A DNA stretch of 64,000 nucleotides from RGIG8775 sp045537235 (GCA_045537235.1 JAZSPB010000156.1:1-64000), one strand, 5' to 3'. Positions 31,905 through 41,219 are shown, counted from the stretch's first letter. Notes: a model not told the origin generated them from the sequence alone. Program-made: numbers and translations.

Positions 31905-33983
31905 ATGAAAAAACAATTTTTACGGTTGATAGGTTTGTTGCTTTGCCTGTCAGTTCTTCTGTCCAACACTGTGATTCTTGTGGCTTCTGCCGAGCAAGTA
32001 AGCGGAACCTGCGGGGCAGAAGGGGACAATCTGACATGGGAATTGGACACCGACACGGGAGAATTAACCATCTCCGGCTCGGGCGCAATGGAAGACTACT
32101 CTCTTAGTACTGCTTCTCCGTGGTATTCATACCGTAGTTCTATAAAAACGGTAAACATTTCTGACGGAGTTACGAACATCGGCGATTATACGTTCTATGA
32201 ATGCAAAAATTTGATGAATATAGAAATTCCAATAGGGATAACGAGTATAGGTAATTTTGCATTCCGAGGATGCGGTAGTTTGACGGAAATAGAAATTCCG
32301 ATGGGTGTGACGCGTATAGGTTCTACTGCGTTCTCTAGATGCAGTAGTTTGCTGGATATAAGAATTCCAACAAGTGTGACGTGGATAGGACCTTATGCGT
32401 TCAATGAATGCAACCGGTTGACGAATATAGAAATTCCAACAAGTGTGACGTGGATAGGTTCTCACGCGTTCAGTGAATGCAGCTGTTTGACGAATATAGA
32501 AATTCCGATAAGTGTGAAGAGCATAGGTAATGGGGCGTTTTTTGGATGCAATAATCTTTCGTATATTGCTGTTGCGCAAGGAAATGCTGTATATCATAGT
32601 ATAGATAATTGTTTAATAGAGACAGCAGCCAAGGTATTGATTGCCGGATGCAAAAACAGCAAGATTCCCACCGACGGAAGTGTGACGAGCATAGGCGATT
32701 ATGCATTCTCCGGATTCACCGACGAGACGAGCCTCACACTTCCCGAAGGATTGACGAGCGTGGGCATTCATGCATTCGAAGGTTGCACCGGCTTGACGAG
32801 CCTTGTGCTCCCCAAAGGATTGACGAGCATAGGCAATTTTGCATTCAGAGGTTGTACCGGCTTAACGAGCCTCACATTCCCCGAGGGATTGACGAGTATA
32901 GGCAATTCTGCTTTCTCTAGATGCACTGGTTTGATGAACCTCACATTCCCCGATGGATTGATAAGCATAGGCACCAATGCATTCACTAGTTGCGCTGACT
33001 TGTCGGTTCTTACATTTTTATCCCCGACGACAACGATTGGCAATTTCTCCTATGCAATTTCTACAACTTCTACCACAATTTATGGTTACGCAGGTTCTAC
33101 CGCCGAAGCATTTGCCACTCAATACAACCACATTTTTATTCCCTTCGCCACCGACACCTCCACGGTATTTGAATTCACCCTAACCTTCACCCCCACCCCC
33201 GATCAAGTCGGTGTTTACACCCCTGTGGCGACCTTAAACCGTGTCGGCGCAGAAAGCTCCGAAACCTTGGATTTTCTCTATATTGAAGAGTCCACAGGTA
33301 CACTGGTCATAAAGGATGCGGAAGGAATCTATCAAACGCTCCGCAACGGTTTAGGCAGAGCCATCACCGTAGGCGAAACGGAAACCGCTGTTGCCGTAAT
33401 TTACGACAACGTAAACGGACTTTTCCGATACTACATCAACGGCTATCTTGCTTATTATGGCACCTTTAACAAGGCAACCAACGACATCCCTGTATACAAT
33501 CCCGCATTCTGTGCTCTTGAAGCCGTCACCGACAGTTTAACCACACTTGACACAGTGACAGTAAGCAATATATACAACATCAACGAATCGGGCACCTCCG
33601 ACTTCATCGGCATTCAGCAAAAAGAGGGCGATACTTCCGCACTTCGCATTCTTGCGGGTATTGATATGCTGTATTACGGCTCCATGGGCTTTGATGTCGA
33701 GCTGTTCCGTGACGGACAGTCTCTCGGTACGATCGCAAGAGCCTCAAGTGAAGTATACACCGGCATCACCGCCGGCGGCGAAACGGTCACGGCCGATAAT
33801 TGCGGCTACCGTTATTTCTCTATGCTGACAATTGAGGGAATTGACACCGGCGACGGAGCGGAATACTATTTTGTTGTTCGTCCCTTCACAGAAGTGGCAA
33901 CGGTAAAATATTACGGACAAGCCAAGAAAATCGATATCAGCACCACAGGCTTCACCATTGATGAAACCTACACGGCGCAATAA
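31905..33983 (+). CDS. Secreted BspA-like leucine-rich repeat protein
   Basis: 692 residues. Signal peptide 1-30 (FLRLIGLLLCLSVLLSNTVILVASA). A start segment GTCGAEGDNLTWELDTDTGELTISGSG leads to about ten 23-residue LRR_5-type repeats of the form SIGxxAFxxCxxLTxIxIPxxVT, in two blocks (about 80-215 and 255-370). The C-terminal 270 residues are beta-rich domains (VFEFTLTFTPTPDQVGVYTP..., NGYLAYYGTF, ALRILAGIDMLYYGSMGFDVELFRDGQ). No LPXTG or dockerin is visible, so it is secreted or loosely attached. Relatives bind host or bacterial surfaces. Neighbouring repeats share a 26-nt identical stretch 69 bp apart (32364 and 32433), a sign of recent repeat gain. Confidence 0.9.
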   Translation: MKKQFLRLIGLLLCLSVLLSNTVILVASAEQVSGTCGAEGDNLTWELDTDTGELTISGSGAMEDYSLSTASPWYSYRSSIKTVNISDGVTNIGDYTFYECKNLMNIEIPIGITSIGNFAFRGCGSLTEIEIPMGVTRIGSTAFSRCSSLLDIRIPTSVTWIGPYAFNECNRLTNIEIPTSVTWIGSHAFSECSCLTNIEIPISVKSIGNGAFFGCNNLSYIAVAQGNAVYHSIDNCLIETAAKVLIAGCKNSKIPTDGSVTSIGDYAFSGFTDETSLTLPEGLTSVGIHAFEGCTGLTSLVLPKGLTSIGNFAFRGCTGLTSLTFPEGLTSIGNSAFSRCTGLMNLTFPDGLISIGTNAFTSCADLSVLTFLSPTTTIGNFSYAISTTSTTIYGYAGSTAEAFATQYNHIFIPFATDTSTVFEFTLTFTPTPDQVGVYTPVATLNRVGAESSETLDFLYIEESTGTLVIKDAEGIYQTLRNGLGRAITVGETETAVAVIYDNVNGLFRYYINGYLAYYGTFNKATNDIPVYNPAFCALEAVTDSLTTLDTVTVSNIYNINESGTSDFIGIQQKEGDTSALRILAGIDMLYYGSMGFDVELFRDGQSLGTIARASSEVYTGITAGGETVTADNCGYRYFSMLTIEGIDTGDGAEYYFVVRPFTEVATVKYYGQAKKIDISTTGFTIDETYTAQ

Positions 33984-33997
33984 GCAAAAGTAAGGGT

Positions 33998-34033
33998 AAG
34001 GCTCATTCGGACATTTCTTCGAATGAGCCTTTG
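33998..34033 (+). terminator. Hairpin after the repeat-protein gene
   Basis: AAGGCTCATTCG / CGAATGAGCCTT, 12 bp with a 10-nt loop; the following T-run is short. Confidence 0.7.
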
Positions 34034-34106
34034 TCATAGTCGTAATGTATATTTTCCAATAGAACAAGCATATAGTTTACCGAACTCAAAACGGAGGAAG
34101 GAAACT

Positions 34107-35279
34107 ATGAAATCACAAATCTTGTCTTTTTTTCTTGCCATAACCATACTCATGACAGCTTTTGTCATTTCCGTGGTGGCGGCCGATGCGTCGGAGGACG
34201 TGTCTTTGGAAAGCTCCGTCGCCCTCGACTTGGAATGCAAAAGCGCGATTTTGATGGACGCAACCACAGGAACTGTCCTGTATGAACAAAATGCTGATGA
34301 GGCATTGCCTCCTGCATCGGTAACCAAAATCATGACCTTGTTGTTGGTCATGGAAGCGATCGATGCAGGAACCATCAAGCTGACGGATATGGTCAGTGCC
34401 AGCGCCCATGCGGCATCTATGGGCGGCTCACAGATCTACCTCAAAGAAGGCGAACAAATGAGTGTGGAAGATTTGGTAAAAAGTGTGGTCATCGCCTCGG
34501 CCAATGATGCGGCGCTGGCACTGGCTGAGCACGTTGCGGGAAGTGAAGAATCCTTCGTGGAACGCATGAACAAGCGCGCGGAAGAACTGGGGATGGTCAA
34601 CACCCATTTTGAAAATACCAACGGGCTTGATGACACCGTAGAAAATCATGTAACCTCTGCGAGAGATATTGCAGTCATGTCAGCCGCATTGATCAAGCAC
34701 GAAAAAATACTGGAGTACAGCGGCATTTGGATGGATACGATTCGAAACGGCGCATTTGGTCTGACCAACACCAACCGCCTGGTTCGTTTTTACCGTGATG
34801 CTACAGGACTTAAAACCGGCTCTACCGCCAAAGCGAAATTTTGTGTTAGCGCCACGGCAAAAAGGGATGGAATGCATTTGATCTGTGTCATTATGGGCGC
34901 CGAGACACGAGACAGCCGCAACGCCATTGCCACCAAGCTTCTTGATTATGGATTTGCAAATTATGCCTTGTATCATGCTGAGGGAAAAGTTCTGAATGAG
35001 CTCAAGGTGCTTGGTGGGGTAGAAGATACTTGCGGCATCGCCTACGACGCGTTTGATTGTGTTTTGCCCAAAGGTGGAGAGGGAAAGGTACAATGTGAGA
35101 TCAAGATCGACGAATCGATCGCCGCACCGGTGAAGAAGGGAACCGCGGTAGGAAAAATTATATACCGATCGGGAGATGAGGTATTGGGAGAGGTTCCCAT
35201 CCATACCACAGAGACCATAGAGAAGATCGGTTTCGGAGATGTTTTTTTGCGAATGCTTGCAACCATATTTGTTAAATAA
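34107..35279 (+). CDS. D-alanyl-D-alanine carboxypeptidase (PBP5/DacF family)
   Basis: 390 residues. Signal peptide 1-25 (ILSFFLAITILMTAFVISVVAA); catalytic motifs S71-V-T-K74 (PPASVTKIM), SAN in VIASANDAAL, and KTG in LKTGSTAKAKFC. A C-terminal beta domain and a final amphipathic or hydrophobic stretch (VFLRMLATIFV) give the membrane anchor of PBP5-type enzymes. It trims pentapeptides in peptidoglycan outside the membrane. ACGGAGGAAGGAAACT fixes ATG 34107. Confidence 0.95.
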   Translation: MKSQILSFFLAITILMTAFVISVVAADASEDVSLESSVALDLECKSAILMDATTGTVLYEQNADEALPPASVTKIMTLLLVMEAIDAGTIKLTDMVSASAHAASMGGSQIYLKEGEQMSVEDLVKSVVIASANDAALALAEHVAGSEESFVERMNKRAEELGMVNTHFENTNGLDDTVENHVTSARDIAVMSAALIKHEKILEYSGIWMDTIRNGAFGLTNTNRLVRFYRDATGLKTGSTAKAKFCVSATAKRDGMHLICVIMGAETRDSRNAIATKLLDYGFANYALYHAEGKVLNELKVLGGVEDTCGIAYDAFDCVLPKGGEGKVQCEIKIDESIAAPVKKGTAVGKIIYRSGDEVLGEVPIHTTETIEKIGFGDVFLRMLATIFVK

Positions 35280-35307
35280 AAAATCACAATAAAATTGCAA
35301 AAAGGTA

Positions 35308-35336
35308 TTGAAAAAGTAACGATAATGTAGTAAAAT
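35308..35336 (+). promoter_or_regulatory. Promoter of pgi
   Basis: TTGAAA (35308-35313), 17 nt, TAAAAT (35331-35336). Confidence 0.8.
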
Positions 35337-35375
35337 ATAGGAAATGCTTATCCAAAAAAGAGGTAAAAAAGACAA

Positions 35376-36713
35376 ATGACTCTCAAATTAAATGAAAATT
35401 ATGTAAAAGGCTTTGTTCGTGACACGGAATATGACAATATCCAACCCATGATCACCGCCGCTCACGATCAGCTCAAAGCAAAAAGCGGCGCAGGAAGCGA
35501 TTTCCTCGGTTGGACAACGCTGCCCTTCGATTATGACAAGGAGGAATTTGCACGCATCAAGACCGCTGCTGCCAAAATTCAAAAGGCTTGTGACATCTTT
35601 ATTGTCATCGGTATCGGCGGCTCCTACCTCGGTGCCCGTGCGGCTATCGAATTTATCCGTTCTCCCCTTTATAACAATATGAAAAAAGACACGCCCGATA
35701 TCTATTTCTCGGGTTGCAATATCAGTGCAGAAGCTCTTCAGCAGTTGCTTTCTATCTGCGAGGGCAAGGACGTCTGCATTAACGTAATATCCAAGTCCGG
35801 TACAACAACCGAGCCCGCTGTGGCTTTCCGTGTATTCCGTGAACTTTTGGAGAAGAAGTATGGTGCTGAAGGCGCGCGTGAACGTATTTTTGTCACGACC
35901 GACAAGGCGCGCGGAACTCTCAAAAAATTCTCTGACGAGCGCGGTTACGAGACCTTCGTTGTTCCAGACGATGTCGGCGGACGTTTCTCGGTGCTTACCG
36001 CAGTTGGACTTCTTCCCATCGCCGTTGCCGGCATTGACGTGGATGCTCTTATGAAGGGTGCACAGGATGCCGCTACCGCGTATGGTGACCCCGATATTCG
36101 CAAAAACGATTGCTATAAGTACGCAGCACTTCGTAACATCCTTTACCGCAAAGGCAAGACCACCGAGATCCTCGTTGGTTATGAGCCGGGAAACCAAATG
36201 ATCAATGAGTGGTGGAAGCAGCTTTACGGTGAAAGCGAAGGAAAGGATCAGAGAGGTATTTTCCCGTCTTCTGTTATTTTCTCCACTGACCTTCATTCTT
36301 TGGGACAGTACATTCAAGACGGTATGAGAAACATCTTTGAAACGGTTCTCAACATCAAAAGCACCGGTTATACTCTTGAAATCCCCTATGATGCACAAAA
36401 CGTAGACGGTCTCAATTTCCTTGCCGGAATGGATCTTAACAAGGTCAACAAGACTGCAATGCAGGGAACTCTTTTGGCTCATGTGGACGGCGGTGTGCCC
36501 AACATCGTTATTGACCTGGAAGACAAGAGCGAGCACTCGCTGGGTTACTTGATTTACTTCTTTGAGCTTGCTTGTGCGATCTCCGGTTATGTCCTCGGTG
36601 TAAACCCCTTTGATCAGCCCGGTGTAGAGGCTTACAAGAAAAATATGTTTGCTTTGCTGGGAAAACCCGGCTATGAGGCAGAACGCGCAGAACTTGAGAA
36701 GCGCATTCAGTAA
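35376..36713 (+). CDS. pgi: Glucose-6-phosphate isomerase
   Basis: 445 residues, the usual length of the Gram-positive form. Signatures: IGIGGSYLGARAAIEF, VISKSGTTTEPAVAFRVFRELLEKKYG, PDDVGGRFSVLTAVGLLP, and the active-site region LYGESEGKDQRGIFPSSVIFSTDLHSLGQ. It interconverts glucose-6-phosphate and fructose-6-phosphate in glycolysis. Own promoter at 35308-35336; AAGAGGTAAAAAAGACAA precedes the ATG. Confidence 0.98.
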   Translation: MTLKLNENYVKGFVRDTEYDNIQPMITAAHDQLKAKSGAGSDFLGWTTLPFDYDKEEFARIKTAAAKIQKACDIFIVIGIGGSYLGARAAIEFIRSPLYNNMKKDTPDIYFSGCNISAEALQQLLSICEGKDVCINVISKSGTTTEPAVAFRVFRELLEKKYGAEGARERIFVTTDKARGTLKKFSDERGYETFVVPDDVGGRFSVLTAVGLLPIAVAGIDVDALMKGAQDAATAYGDPDIRKNDCYKYAALRNILYRKGKTTEILVGYEPGNQMINEWWKQLYGESEGKDQRGIFPSSVIFSTDLHSLGQYIQDGMRNIFETVLNIKSTGYTLEIPYDAQNVDGLNFLAGMDLNKVNKTAMQGTLLAHVDGGVPNIVIDLEDKSEHSLGYLIYFFELACAISGYVLGVNPFDQPGVEAYKKNMFALLGKPGYEAERAELEKRIQ

Positions 36714-36752
36714 ATTTGTGCAAAATTTTTAGGAATATTTTTAAAAAAACTA

Positions 36753-36781
36753 TTGATTTTTTATAGTCTTTGTTGTATAAT
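36753..36781 (+). promoter_or_regulatory. Promoter of the P-loop protein gene
   Basis: TTGATT (36753-36758), 17 nt, TATAAT (36776-36781). Confidence 0.87.
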
Positions 36782-36813
36782 ATAACCAACCAAAGAAAAC
36801 GGAGGTATCCCAA

Positions 36814-37221
36814 ATGTTGAAATTAATTATCGGTGTCAAGGGAACAGGAAAAACAAAAACACTTATCAGTATGGTAAACGAAGCTGTCGATGCTTCGCAC
36901 GGCGACGTTGTATGTATTGAAAAGGGAACAAAACTCCGCTTTGATATTAAATATCAGGCAAGATTGATAAATACAGAGGAGTATTATATTGACGACGCAC
37001 ATGCTTTGAGCGGATTCATTGCAGGCATTCTTGCCAGCAATCATGACGTGACTGAGCTATTTGTTGACTCGGCACTCAAGATCTGCAAGAACGATGTAGC
37101 AGAATTTGAGAAGATGTTGCTCACTCTTGAGAAACTTCTTGAAGGTCAGAACACTAAGGTTTTGATTACCGCGTCTCTTCCCATGGAGGAAGCAACCGAT
37201 ACCATTAAAAAGTATCTTTGA
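36814..37221 (+). CDS. Small P-loop NTPase-like protein
   Basis: 135 residues. A Walker A loop at the N-terminus (IIGVKGTGKTKTLISMVNEA) is followed by strand VVCIEKG and a possible Walker B in ELFVDSALKI, then ALITASLP-like strand KVLITASLPMEEATD. This is a minimal P-loop core with no added domain. Similar short Clostridia proteins are often labelled as PilT-like or hypothetical; I do not claim a role in pili. GGAGGTATCCCAA precedes the ATG. It has its own strong promoter and terminator, suggesting independent, constant expression. Confidence 0.75.
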   Translation: MLKLIIGVKGTGKTKTLISMVNEAVDASHGDVVCIEKGTKLRFDIKYQARLINTEEYYIDDAHALSGFIAGILASNHDVTELFVDSALKICKNDVAEFEKMLLTLEKLLEGQNTKVLITASLPMEEATDTIKKYL

Positions 37222-37239
37222 TTTATCGAAATAAATAAG

Positions 37240-37276
37240 TCAAGACCGCTGTCTGTTGCAGGGGTCTTGATTTTTG
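37240..37276 (+). terminator. Terminator after the P-loop gene
   Basis: TCAAGACC / GGTCTTGA stem followed by T5. Confidence 0.88.
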
Positions 37277-37339
37277 CTTTTCTATTATTTTTGTATTCTT
37301 CTCATCCTTTTTGATTTATAATTACAAACTGTTTTTCAA

Positions 37340-37385
37340 AAAGGTGCGCACTCTTCGTTTTTTCGAAAAGTGCGCATTATTTTTG
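37340..37385 (-). terminator. Terminator of the znu operon
   Basis: TGCGCACT / AGTGCGCA with inner CTTCG/CGAA pairs; on the minus strand it is followed by CCTTTTTGAAAAAC. It lies 72 nt beyond the znuB stop. Confidence 0.75.
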
Positions 37386-37456
37386 TTTATCATTCAAACT
37401 TAAATAGAAAATTTTTGTCTAAAACGGAGAAACCTTTCCTCCGAAAAATGATAGCC

Positions 37457-38296
37457 CTATCTTTTAAAAATTTTCCCCGCCAAGCTGCAAAGAAAGAATG
37501 TAACAATATCAGCTACAACAATCGTTGCTCCCGCAGGCGTTTCTGCGAGAATGGAAATGCAAAGTCCCAATGTCGCACAAACCAAAGCAAGGATCGAGGA
37601 GCAAATGACCACGGACTTGAAATTTTTAAACAGTCGCATGGCAGAAAGAGCAGGGAATATTATGAGAGCTGTGATCAGTAATGAGCCGACCAAACGCATG
37701 GCAAGCACAATGACAACCGCGGTGACAGTGGCAATGAGCAAATTGTAGGCACTTGCCCGAAGCCCGGAAGCCTTGGCAAAGCTCTCATCAAATGTAACCG
37801 CAAAAATTTTATTATAGAAGACCAAATACAGAACAATGACCACTGTGGAAAGTACTACGCAAGTAACAACATCGGTGGTGGAAAGTGTCAAAAATCTTGT
37901 AGAGCCGAACAGCGTAGAGCAAACATCTCCCGCCACATTGGACGAGGTCGAGAAAACATTGAGAAGCAAATAGCCAACAGCCAAAGAACCGACAGAGATC
38001 ATCGCCAATGCCGCATCCCCTTTGATTTTGGCATTTTGTCCCATACGCAAAAGCAAGACTGCCGCCACAATAGTAATCGGAAGAACTACGAGCATACTGT
38101 TGGATATACTGATAACCGTAGCTACCGTCATAGCACCGAAAGCTACATGGGAAAGCCCATCTCCGATATAGGAATAGCGTTTCAGTACCAGCGTGACCCC
38201 TAGAAGCGACGCGCAAAGTGCCACAAGAATGCCGACGATCAGCGCGTGACGGACAAAGGGGAACCGAAAATATTCTATCAACTTTTCCATTGCCAT
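37457..38296 (-). CDS. znuB: Zinc/metal ABC transporter permease
   Basis: 279 residues, about eight membrane helices, ABC-3 family: FVRHALIVGILVALCASLLGVTLVLKRYSYIGDGLSHVAFGAM is the family's N-terminal signature, with GDAALAMISVGSLAVGYLL in the centre. It forms the channel with ZnuC. Its first codon overlaps the last base of znuC, so translation is coupled. Confidence 0.94.
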   Translation of the reverse strand: MAMEKLIEYFRFPFVRHALIVGILVALCASLLGVTLVLKRYSYIGDGLSHVAFGAMTVATVISISNSMLVVLPITIVAAVLLLRMGQNAKIKGDAALAMISVGSLAVGYLLLNVFSTSSNVAGDVCSTLFGSTRFLTLSTTDVVTCVVLSTVVIVLYLVFYNKIFAVTFDESFAKASGLRASAYNLLIATVTAVVIVLAMRLVGSLLITALIIFPALSAMRLFKNFKSVVICSSILALVCATLGLCISILAETPAGATIVVADIVTFFLCSLAGKIFKR

Positions 38297-39012
38297 TATT
38301 CAACACCCCCTTTTTCGGTGTCAAAAAACGACTGTCCCTCTCGGCTTTCCCGATATTGCTCCACCGTACCGAAAAAGTGGTGTGTGGAGCTGATATGGAG
38401 AATGTGAGATGCTTGGTTGACTGCCGCAGAAATATCATGAGAAACCATGACTACGGTAATGCCTTCCTCATGATTGAGCCTGTTGATCAATTCATACATT
38501 TCTTGTGTTACTTTAGGGTCAAGTCCCGATACAGGTTCATCCAAAAGCAGCATTTCTCCCGTTGCACATAAGGCACGAGCCAAAAGCACTCTCTGCTGTT
38601 GTCCGCCCGAAAGCTCGCGATAACAACGTTCGGAAAGACCGTCGATTCCCAATTTTTTCATGTTGGTAAGTGCCAACTGCTTTTCGCTTTTGGTGTAAAA
38701 GGGACGCAGGCCCATTCTACCGATACATCCCGAAAGAACGATCTCGCGGACAGAGGCGGGAAAATCACGTTGAATTTGTGTTTGTTGAGGCAGATAACCG
38801 ATGTTTTTGTGAGAAAATCCGTTTTCCTCTCGAATACTTCCTCCAAGCGGTGCCTTAATGCGTAAAAGTGCTTTGATCAGTGTGCTTTTTCCCGAACCGT
38901 TTTCACCAACGATGCAAAGGTAATCCCCTCGGTTGATTGAAAAAGACAGGTTTTCAACCACGGGCTTGCCGTCATAACCCAAAGAAAGATTTTCAACTGT
39001 AATTTGTGCCAT
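38296..39012 (-). CDS. znuC: Zinc/metal ABC transporter ATP-binding protein
   Basis: 238 residues. Walker A GENGSGKST, Q-loop YLPQQTQIQRDFPASVREIVLSG (the metal-type signature), ABC motif LSGGQQQR, Walker B LLLDEP and H-switch VSHD. A longer frame begins at 39024, but AGGA 5 nt before ATG 39012 (MAQITVENL) favours the shorter form. Middle gene of the znuA-znuC-znuB operon. Confidence 0.94.
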   Translation of the reverse strand: MAQITVENLSLGYDGKPVVENLSFSINRGDYLCIVGENGSGKSTLIKALLRIKAPLGGSIREENGFSHKNIGYLPQQTQIQRDFPASVREIVLSGCIGRMGLRPFYTKSEKQLALTNMKKLGIDGLSERCYRELSGGQQQRVLLARALCATGEMLLLDEPVSGLDPKVTQEMYELINRLNHEEGITVVMVSHDISAAVNQASHILHISSTHHFFGTVEQYRESREGQSFFDTEKGGVE

Positions 39013-39024
39013 ATTTTTCCTCAT

Positions 39025-40017
39025 TTAGTGGTTTAGCGCAGAGCAAAGCGCTTGGAGATTGTTTTTCATAATATCCAAATATGTCACTCCGTTTTTAATA
39101 TCTTCGCGAGAGATCGACTGGAGCGAATTCAAAGAAACAATGCGAATATCCTTACATTTTGCGGTAGTGATCACGGTGTTTGCCAGATTATCCTCGGAAT
39201 TTTCCAAGATCACCACGGCGGGGAGGGAATAATCGTTAAGAACATTTGATAAAAAAGCAACTGTTTCGAAGCTTGCTTCGGTCTCCGCGGAGCAACCGGG
39301 AAATGCCGCGAAGCAGGTGAGCCCGTAGTCATTGGTTAGGTACGAGAAGGGAAAACGATCGGCAAACAGCAAATTTTTTGTGTCAGCCTCTGCGACCGCT
39401 TGCGCGTAATCACTATCCAGTTTGTCCATTTTTGCAACATACTTTGTACAATTGTCGGTATAATGCGCAGCCTTCTCGGGGATTTTTTGACAAAGAACAT
39501 CGGTGATCGCTTTGCAAAAATGCTTGGCATTTTTCAGCGAAAGCCAAAGATGTTCATCATATACTTCTTCATGATGATCATAGCCGTGGTGGTCGTTGTG
39601 GTCATGACCGTGGTCGTGATTTGTGTTATGATGCACAGATTGTTCTACCAGCTTTTTGTCCTCGGACAAAAGAGACATCAACTTGATGACCGTACGCTCG
39701 TCATTGGGTGCTGCCTTCAGTGCGTCATCTATCCAAGTATCCGAAATACCGCCCGTGCAAATTAAAATATCGCAAGAGGATATCTTGGCGATATCGCTGA
39801 CTGTAGGCTGAAAACTGTGAAGATCGGTTCCGTTTTCTGTTAAAAGGATCAATTCAATTCCTTCGGTATGATTTCCCAAAATGTTTTTGACCCAATCGTA
39901 TTCAGGGAATACGGTAGTCACGATCGTTACTGTTTCATTTTTTACCTGACTGCCACAGGATGTAGTGGGAAGAACGACAAGAAGTATAATCAGTATTAAA
40001 ATTGCAATTCTTTTCAT
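39025..40017 (-). CDS. znuA: Zinc ABC transporter substrate-binding lipoprotein
   Basis: 330 residues. Lipoprotein signal MKRIAILILIILLVVLPTTSC (Cys 21). Cluster A-1 metal-binding fold: VTIVTTVFPEYDWVKNILG, a first His in LHSFQPT, then a His/Asp-rich loop of about 25 residues starting at HHNTNHDHGHDHNDHHGYDH, and DEHLWLS with the next ligand His. The long His-rich loop marks zinc rather than manganese binders. First gene of the operon. Confidence 0.95.
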   Translation of the reverse strand: MKRIAILILIILLVVLPTTSCGSQVKNETVTIVTTVFPEYDWVKNILGNHTEGIELILLTENGTDLHSFQPTVSDIAKISSCDILICTGGISDTWIDDALKAAPNDERTVIKLMSLLSEDKKLVEQSVHHNTNHDHGHDHNDHHGYDHHEEVYDEHLWLSLKNAKHFCKAITDVLCQKIPEKAAHYTDNCTKYVAKMDKLDSDYAQAVAEADTKNLLFADRFPFSYLTNDYGLTCFAAFPGCSAETEASFETVAFLSNVLNDYSLPAVVILENSEDNLANTVITTAKCKDIRIVSLNSLQSISREDIKNGVTYLDIMKNNLQALCSALNH

Positions 40018-40050
40018 TAATATATACCCTTTTTAAAAATCATACGGTTT

Positions 40051-40079
40051 ATTATACTATACAGAGAAGGATTTGTCAA
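40051..40079 (-). promoter_or_regulatory. Promoter of the znu operon
   Basis: Minus strand TTGACA, 17 nt, TATAAT. Confidence 0.9.
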
Positions 40080-40085
40080 TAGATT

Positions 40086-40104
40086 TGAGAATGATTTTCA
40101 TTTT
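40086..40104. promoter_or_regulatory. Fur-family (Zur-like) operator candidate
   Basis: TGAGAATGATTTTCATTTT resembles the Fur-type inverted repeat GATAATGATAATCATTATC in its ATGA-N3-TCAT core. It lies immediately upstream of the znu -35 box, a place suited to control by a zinc sensor. Confidence 0.55.
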
Positions 40105-40149
40105 GAGAAGAGATTTTCTCTTTTTAGAAAAGAATCTTGCCAAAAGGTG

Positions 40150-40178
40150 TTGTATTTTTTTGAAAAATATGATATGAT
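40150..40178 (+). promoter_or_regulatory. Promoter of asnA
   Basis: TTGTAT (40150-40155), 17 nt, TATGAT (40173-40178). Confidence 0.7.
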
Positions 40179-40212
40179 ATATTGTATTTTTATTTCCAAG
40201 GAGTAGTTTAGT

Positions 40213-41211
40213 ATGTATCGCTCGATTCTTGATGTTAAGACCACACAAAGGGCAATTAAGTCCTGCAAGGATTATTTTGAAAGAGAGCTGGCCAAGGCAT
40301 TGAATTTGGTTCGGGTCAGTGCCCCTCTTTTCGTGACCCCCGAATCGGGCTTGAATGACTGTCTAAATGGCGTAGAGCGTCCTGTGCAGTTTGATCTGTT
40401 GGAAACCGGGCGGGAGGTTCAGATCGTTCAGTCTCTTGCTAAATGGAAACGATTCGCACTTGGCAAATACGGTTTTGAGCCGGGGGAAGGTTTGTATACC
40501 GATATGAATGCGATCCGCCGCGACGAGGAAACTGATGCCATCCACTCGATCTATGTAGATCAGTGGGACTGGGAGAAGGTGATCACCAAAGAGCAAAGAA
40601 CGCTTCAAACTCTTCGCGATACCGTAAACAGTATTTTCACAGTTCTTAAAAATACCGAACGCTATATGATTTCCGAATATCCGCAGCTCGGAGAGGCTTT
40701 TTCCAAAAATCCGTTGCCCGATCATATCACCTTTCTGACAACAAGCGAAATGGAGGATGCGTATCCCGAGTTGACACCCAAACAGCGGGAGCACCGTGTT
40801 GCCAAAGAGTATGGAGCGGTTTGTATCATGCAGATTGGCGGCAAGCTTCGGTCCGGCAAGCCCCATGACGGTCGGTCGCCCGATTACGATGATTGGTCAA
40901 TGAACTGCGATATCCTTCTTTATTTTGATGTTTTGGACATCTCCTTGGAGATCTCCAGTATGGGTGTTCGCGTAGATGAGAATGCACTTGCCAAGCAGTT
41001 AGAGGAGGCGGGATGCAATGACCGTCGCGAGTTGGCATTTCATAAAGCGGTTCTGGATAAGAAACTTCCGTATTCCATCGGCGGCGGTATCGGTCAATCC
41101 AGACTTTGTATGTATTTCTTGAAGAAGATGCACATCGGTGAAGTTCAGGCTTCTGTATGGCCTGAGGCTCAAGAAAAAGCACTGGCTGAGCAGGGCTGTA
41201 CGCTCCTTTAA
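40213..41211 (+). CDS. asnA: Aspartate-ammonia ligase (asparagine synthetase A)
   Basis: 332 residues, standard length. Class II aminoacyl-tRNA-synthetase-like fold: TTQRAIKSCKDYFERELAKALNLVRVSAPLFV, GLNDCLNGVERPVQFD, WKRFALGKYGFEPGEGLYTDMNAIRRDE, and GGGIGQSRLCMYFLKK (motif 3). It makes asparagine from aspartate, ammonia and ATP. The phosphatase gene starts 8 nt after its stop. Confidence 0.98.
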   Translation: MYRSILDVKTTQRAIKSCKDYFERELAKALNLVRVSAPLFVTPESGLNDCLNGVERPVQFDLLETGREVQIVQSLAKWKRFALGKYGFEPGEGLYTDMNAIRRDEETDAIHSIYVDQWDWEKVITKEQRTLQTLRDTVNSIFTVLKNTERYMISEYPQLGEAFSKNPLPDHITFLTTSEMEDAYPELTPKQREHRVAKEYGAVCIMQIGGKLRSGKPHDGRSPDYDDWSMNCDILLYFDVLDISLEISSMGVRVDENALAKQLEEAGCNDRRELAFHKAVLDKKLPYSIGGGIGQSRLCMYFLKKMHIGEVQASVWPEAQEKALAEQGCTLL

Positions 41212-41219
41212 TATACGCT

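Noticed and set aside
32180..33000. CRISPR-like repeats
   Set aside because: The 69-bp periodic repeats are in frame and encode leucine-rich repeats.
35388..36536. 382-codon minus frame
   Set aside because: Antisense shadow of pgi.
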